DNA from: an uncultured Spartobacteria bacterium
GTDB lineage: Bacteria; Verrucomicrobiota; Verrucomicrobiia; Chthoniobacterales; UBA6821
DNA: 57,278 nt
NCBI GenBank assembly: GCA_903868795.1
Contig: CAIPWR010000154.1
Coordinates: 1-57,278 of the forward strand
Reading direction: 5' to 3'
Below are positions 54,768-57,278 of the stretch, piece after piece. A program made the translations under genes and the position numbers. Each line of letters opens with the position of its first letter. Position 1 is the first letter of the stretch. The notes beneath the pieces are model-generated. The model was not told the origin of the DNA. It made no database searches and saw only the letters and a program-made list of their open reading frames with translations.

Positions 54768-54857
54768 GTCTAACGGCCTGAACTGAGCGACGCGTATGAT
54801 GGTGGTCGCATCCAAGATTGACGAACGCCTAGCGTTCGCTCCAGTGATTGGTTAGGC
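54768..54857 (-). repeat. attC site 2 (90 bp)
   Basis: Ends are GTCTAAC and GTTAGGC, both on consensus; arms are near-identical to site 3. The stop codon of cassette 2 lies inside the GTTAGGC end. Confidence 0.88.
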
Positions 54858-55250
54858 ATGATGGTGCTCAGATCGTATTTTATGGTGAACATAAGCAACG
54901 ACTGCAATGGCAAACGAGGTGAACAGGGAGCATAGAAAACTTCTGTTCAATGGAGAGTGTGGCAATTCACTTAGAGGATAACTCAGCCAGTACAAGGCAG
55001 AAGCAATCGGTATCAGGCAAAGCAACGCTAGAAAGATGAACACGACCTTCGCAGAGCCATCAGGTCGGATGAGCAAACTAATGAGAAGAACGAGGTAAAC
55101 TGTAAGTAACACACCCGCTAAAGCTGCTTGCACAAGCTGAAAATGGGGATAGAGACCCAATAGCAGCGCACCCGATAACACATAGGAGGTATATAAGAGA
55201 TATGAGAAAATAATGCCGCGCAAGAAGTCGGCAGTGATCAATGTTTTCAT
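54852..55250 (-). CDS. cassette 2: four-helix membrane protein
   Basis: This 132-residue protein has four hydrophobic segments (IIFSYLLYTSYVLSGALLLG, AALAGVLLTVYLVLLISLLI, VVFIFLALLCLIPIASALYW, FLCSLFTSFAIAVVAYV) and a His-rich end (RSEHHHA). No family is recognised. Its TAA stop is formed by the attC core, so the reading frame depends on the recombination site. Confidence 0.78.
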   Translation of the reverse strand: MKTLITADFLRGIIFSYLLYTSYVLSGALLLGLYPHFQLVQAALAGVLLTVYLVLLISLLIRPDGSAKVVFIFLALLCLIPIASALYWLSYPLSELPHSPLNRSFLCSLFTSFAIAVVAYVHHKIRSEHHHA

Positions 55251-55268
55251 AGCTTGCGTGTGATTAAT

Positions 55269-55326
55269 GCCTAACGTATAAGATCAGCGACGACCGAAGG
55301 GAGTTCGCTGCATCGCTTGGTTAGAC
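55269..55326 (-). repeat. attC site 1 (58 bp)
   Basis: Ends are GCCTAAC and GTTAGAC, both on consensus. Inner arms are TCAGCGACGACC and TTCGCTGCATCGCTTG. This short type differs from the 90-bp type and recurs only at the array end (site 7). Confidence 0.88.
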
Positions 55327-55347
55327 CTGTTATGGCCCTTTCTGGTC

Positions 55348-55917
55348 TCATGATCCCTTTGATGAGTTGATCCTCTGCTCGTCTAAAATCAGTTTAGCGT
55401 GAGGTGTCACCATTAATCTATAGGTGTTTCCTTTCTCCATACGATAAGAGCAAAAAATTAGTGAATATGAATCTACCCTCGATTCACCAATCTTCTGAAA
55501 TGACACACTCTGATTGATAAACGATGTTCCCATAAAAATATTAGTGTCTACAACCTCTCCCTCTATGGTGACCAACCCACTATATCCTTTTTTAAATATA
55601 ATTGCTGCATCCTGAGCCACAGGAACAGAAAGTACCAAAAATAAAATACCCATGAATAACCAAAAAAAACGAGATACTAGTCTTGCTGTTCTTTTCCTTT
55701 GCTGATCTCCATGTTTGGCCACTTGACTGTTTGGGTCAAGAAAGTCAGCCCAAGGGTTAAGCCCCCAAGGCAATAATGTAATTACCGGAAACCAGCAGGC
55801 ATATGCCACTGCAATAAATCGTCCAATCCATATTGGTTTTACAAATATCAGAATTAAAACGACTCCAATTATCAGAATTAAAAACCCAACTCTAAAATAA
55901 AAATATTTATTCTGCAT
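55348..55917 (-). CDS. cassette 1: membrane protein next to attI
   Basis: This 189-residue protein has three hydrophobic segments (VGFLILIIGVVLILIFV, FIAVAYACWFPVITLLPWGL, FFWLFMGILFLVLSVPVAQD), then an outer or cytoplasmic domain of about 90 residues (LVTIEGEVVDTNIFMGTSFI). No family is recognised. The start codon is only 3 nt past the attI core, so there is no room for a ribosome site of its own; translation may rely on attI sequence. It is AT-rich. Confidence 0.78.
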   Translation of the reverse strand: MQNKYFYFRVGFLILIIGVVLILIFVKPIWIGRFIAVAYACWFPVITLLPWGLNPWADFLDPNSQVAKHGDQQRKRTARLVSRFFWLFMGILFLVLSVPVAQDAAIIFKKGYSGLVTIEGEVVDTNIFMGTSFINQSVSFQKIGESRVDSYSLIFCSYRMEKGNTYRLMVTPHAKLILDEQRINSSKGS

Positions 55918-55920
55918 TGC

Positions 55921-55960
55921 GTCTAACTTGTAATTAGATGTAAATCTTTTCGTTTTTGCC
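55921..55960 (-). other. attI core and first-cassette junction
   Basis: GTCTAAC on the plus strand (55921-55927) reads GTTAGAC on the minus strand, a consensus attI/attC core. It is followed at once by cassette 1. The rest of attI should lie between here and the intI start at 56034; its exact right edge cannot be set by eye. Confidence 0.75.
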
Positions 55961-56005
55961 GCCGGGCGATTTTTTGAAAATCTTCGTATAGTCCCGTTTG
56001 CTCAT
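55934..56005 (-). CDS. 23-residue ORF in attI region (possible leader)
   Basis: From ATG 56005 the minus strand encodes [16 protein letters not shown], then KNEKIYI and a stop 6 nt before the attI core. It lies between intI and the array, reading into cassette 1. The position recalls ORF-11 of class 1 integrons, which boosts translation of the first cassette. No good ribosome site is seen, so it may be chance. Confidence 0.35.
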   Translation of the reverse strand: MSKRDYTKIFKKSPGGKNEKIYI

Positions 56006-56033
56006 CTGTAGAAGCTGGCGTAGAGGGAAGAAT

Positions 56034-57020
56034 ATGAATCCCGTGCCTCTTGAAAAAAACGAAACTCCCAAACCAAAGCTCCTGGATGAGGTGCGTCAGG
56101 TGCTTCGACTCAAGCATTACAGCTTTCGCACGGAGCAGGCGTATTGCGAGTGGATCAAGAGATTCATCGGATTCTCCGGAATGAGGCATCCGAGGGATCT
56201 GGGCGAGCCGGAAGTGACGGCGTTCCTGTCTCATCTTGCTATCGTGCAACATGTCTCATCTTCGACTCAAAACCAAGCCTTTAGTGCGATCATGTTTCTC
56301 TACGCTCAGGTCCTGGATCTGAAGCTGGGTTGGCTGGAGGGAGTGGAGCGGGCGAAGCGTCCCTCGCGGATTCCCGTGGTGCTTTCCAAGGAGGAGGTGA
56401 ACTTGGTTCTCCCAACGCTCACAGGGGAGTATCGCCTGATGGCGGAGTTGCTCTATGGGAGCGGTCTGCGTCTGATGGAGTGCCTGCGCCTAAGGGTCAA
56501 GGATCTCGACTTCGGTTATCTTCAGGTGACGGTGCGCGAGGGGAAGGGGAATCAGGATCGCCGGACGATGCTGCCCGTCAGTCTCGTGCCCGCGCTGAAG
56601 GATCAACTGGAGAGGGGCAGGCATCTCCATGAGCGCGATTTGGCCGAGGGGTTCGGGAGGGTCATGCTTCCCGGGGCTCTGGATAGGAAGTATGCCAACG
56701 CCGCCTCGGAGTGGGGGTGGCAGTGGGTCTTCCCCGCCGCAAAGCGCTCAACGGATCCGCGTTCCGGGGAAGTGAGGCGTCATCATGTGCTGGAGAAGAA
56801 TCTCCAGAATGCGGTGAAACTCGCGGCCAGGCGGGCTGGCTTGACCAAGAATGTGTCGCCGCATGTCTTTCGCCACTCCTTCGCCACCCACTTGCTGGAG
56901 GCGGGCTATGATATCCGGACGGTGCAGGAACTCCTCGGTCACAAGGATGTGGCGACTACCATGATTTACACCCATGTCCTCAGTAAGCCGGGGATCGCGG
57001 TGAGGAGTCCGCTGGATTAG
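56034..57020 (+). CDS. intI: integron integrase IntI
   Basis: The protein has 328 residues from ATG 56034, with GAGGGAAG just upstream (a TTG at 55998 is in frame but weaker). It is a tyrosine recombinase with catalytic Arg in [14 protein letters not shown], the HxxR box in [29 protein letters not shown], and the Tyr in MIYTHVL. The integron-specific extra domain is present ([20 protein letters not shown], then [10 protein letters not shown]). This insert separates IntI from phage integrases. It would recombine attI with folded single-stranded attC sites. Confidence 0.95.
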   Translation: MNPVPLEKNETPKPKLLDEVRQVLRLKHYSFRTEQAYCEWIKRFIGFSGMRHPRDLGEPEVTAFLSHLAIVQHVSSSTQNQAFSAIMFLYAQVLDLKLGWLEGVERAKRPSRIPVVLSKEEVNLVLPTLTGEYRLMAELLYGSGLRLMECLRLRVKDLDFGYLQVTVREGKGNQDRRTMLPVSLVPALKDQLERGRHLHERDLAEGFGRVMLPGALDRKYANAASEWGWQWVFPAAKRSTDPRSGEVRRHHVLEKNLQNAVKLAARRAGLTKNVSPHVFRHSFATHLLEAGYDIRTVQELLGHKDVATTMIYTHVLSKPGIAVRSPLD

Positions 57021-57100
57021 ATCTCTCCTCTTCACAAAAACTTTGCGCCTCTGCGTCTTGTAGGTCTCGGAATATGGATATTCAAGGAGTTATTCGCAAA

Positions 57101-57163
57101 TGCCCGGAAGGGCAAGGTGGCGGCAGCCCGAGCCGAACAGCTCGGGCGCTGGCGCGAAGCCAG
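57101..57163. repeat. three consecutive hairpins downstream of intI
   Basis: TGCCC/GGGCA (57101-57114), CCCGAGC/GCTCGGG (57127-57146) and CTGGC/GCCAG (57149-57163) lie in a row. They look like an intergenic repetitive element rather than a terminator, since no U run follows. Confidence 0.45.
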
Positions 57164-57278
57164 AGCTACCGGTTTGGGAAGACCTCCGATGGCCTGCCAA
57201 TCCCTCCGGCACGAAGGGAGCAGCTTTTGCAGGCAAACTTTCCCGCACTGGCAAAGGTTGGGAGAGCCAAGAATCCCC

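Larger units (their letters stand above)
52497..57020. mobile_element. chromosomal integron with seven cassettes
   Basis: The integrase gene (56034-57020, +) is followed leftward by an attI core and an array of seven cassettes on the minus strand. The boundaries are seven attC-like palindromes with RYYYAAC and GTTRRRY ends. All cassette ORFs point away from intI, the normal integron layout. The two leftmost attC ends deviate slightly from consensus, as is common at the tail of arrays. Confidence 0.9.

Noticed and set aside
57074-57278. An ORF open to the window edge from ATG 57074
   Set aside because: Its translation (Arg/Pro/Ser-rich) comes from the hairpin cluster and resembles repeat-derived sequence, with no ribosome site; not supported as a gene.

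Overview
The window looks like a chromosomal segment of a Verrucomicrobiota bacterium, perhaps a Spartobacteria- or Opitutae-like lineage. This rests on remembered family resemblance, not on a search. The pointers are a three-gene sdhCAB of the b-type cytochrome class, a K+-dependent membrane pyrophosphatase, a monomeric isocitrate dehydrogenase, a GASQSDLA-type tyrosine recombinase, and an ECF sigma operon whose second gene starts MSYEPMHKIIKLKRY. Base composition is moderately GC-rich, except in the AT-rich integron cassettes at the right end.

Layout. 1-1.1 kb: the edge of a VWA-domain gene, a small secreted protein with three copies of YGPNGITTWYG, and an MNT/HEPN pair whose HEPN partner has lost its N-terminal half. 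1.2-7.1 kb: an AddB/AddA-like helicase-nuclease pair. 7.1-13.5 kb: an accessory block with a WYL regulator, two complete hipBA modules pointing at each other, a DNA-binding small protein and a tyrosine recombinase lacking the usual first catalytic Arg, ending at tRNA-Cys. 13.5-17.4 kb: recJ-recG. 17.5-22 kb: an MdtNOP-type efflux system (TolC-like protein divergent from ytcA, a fusion protein and a FUSC pump). 22-25.8 kb: rpiB, then an ion channel overlapping pqiA-pqiB. 25.8-27.5 kb: leuA preceded by a leucine-rich leader ORF and a terminator-like hairpin. 27.6-32.9 kb: lemA, a TPM protein, a second K+ channel, a soluble pyrophosphatase and hppA. 33-37 kb: an orphan nuoD, tRNA-Ile2(CAU), and an operon of an ECF sigma factor, a probable membrane anti-sigma factor and an HtrA-like protein without its catalytic triad. 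37-40.8 kb: sdhCAB. 41-44.6 kb: an EamA transporter, vapBC, selO and a 274-bp MITE. 44.6-49.1 kb: leuC-leuD followed by a MASE1 histidine kinase and a LytTR regulator. 49.2-52.4 kb: icd, two small unknown genes and yjdM.

52.5-57.0 kb is a complete chromosomal integron: an integrase gene, an attI core, and seven cassettes bounded by seven attC sites, all cassette ORFs pointing away from the integrase. Most cassettes encode small unknown membrane proteins. The last holds two overlapping genes (DUF2442 and DUF4160) that resemble a toxin-antitoxin pair. This is the strongest candidate for new biology. Next come the leucine leader upstream of leuA, the sigma/anti-sigma/pseudoprotease operon, and the MITE family that appears to use CTAG sites overlapping stop codons.

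All functional calls come from reading translations and motifs by eye. No database search was run.
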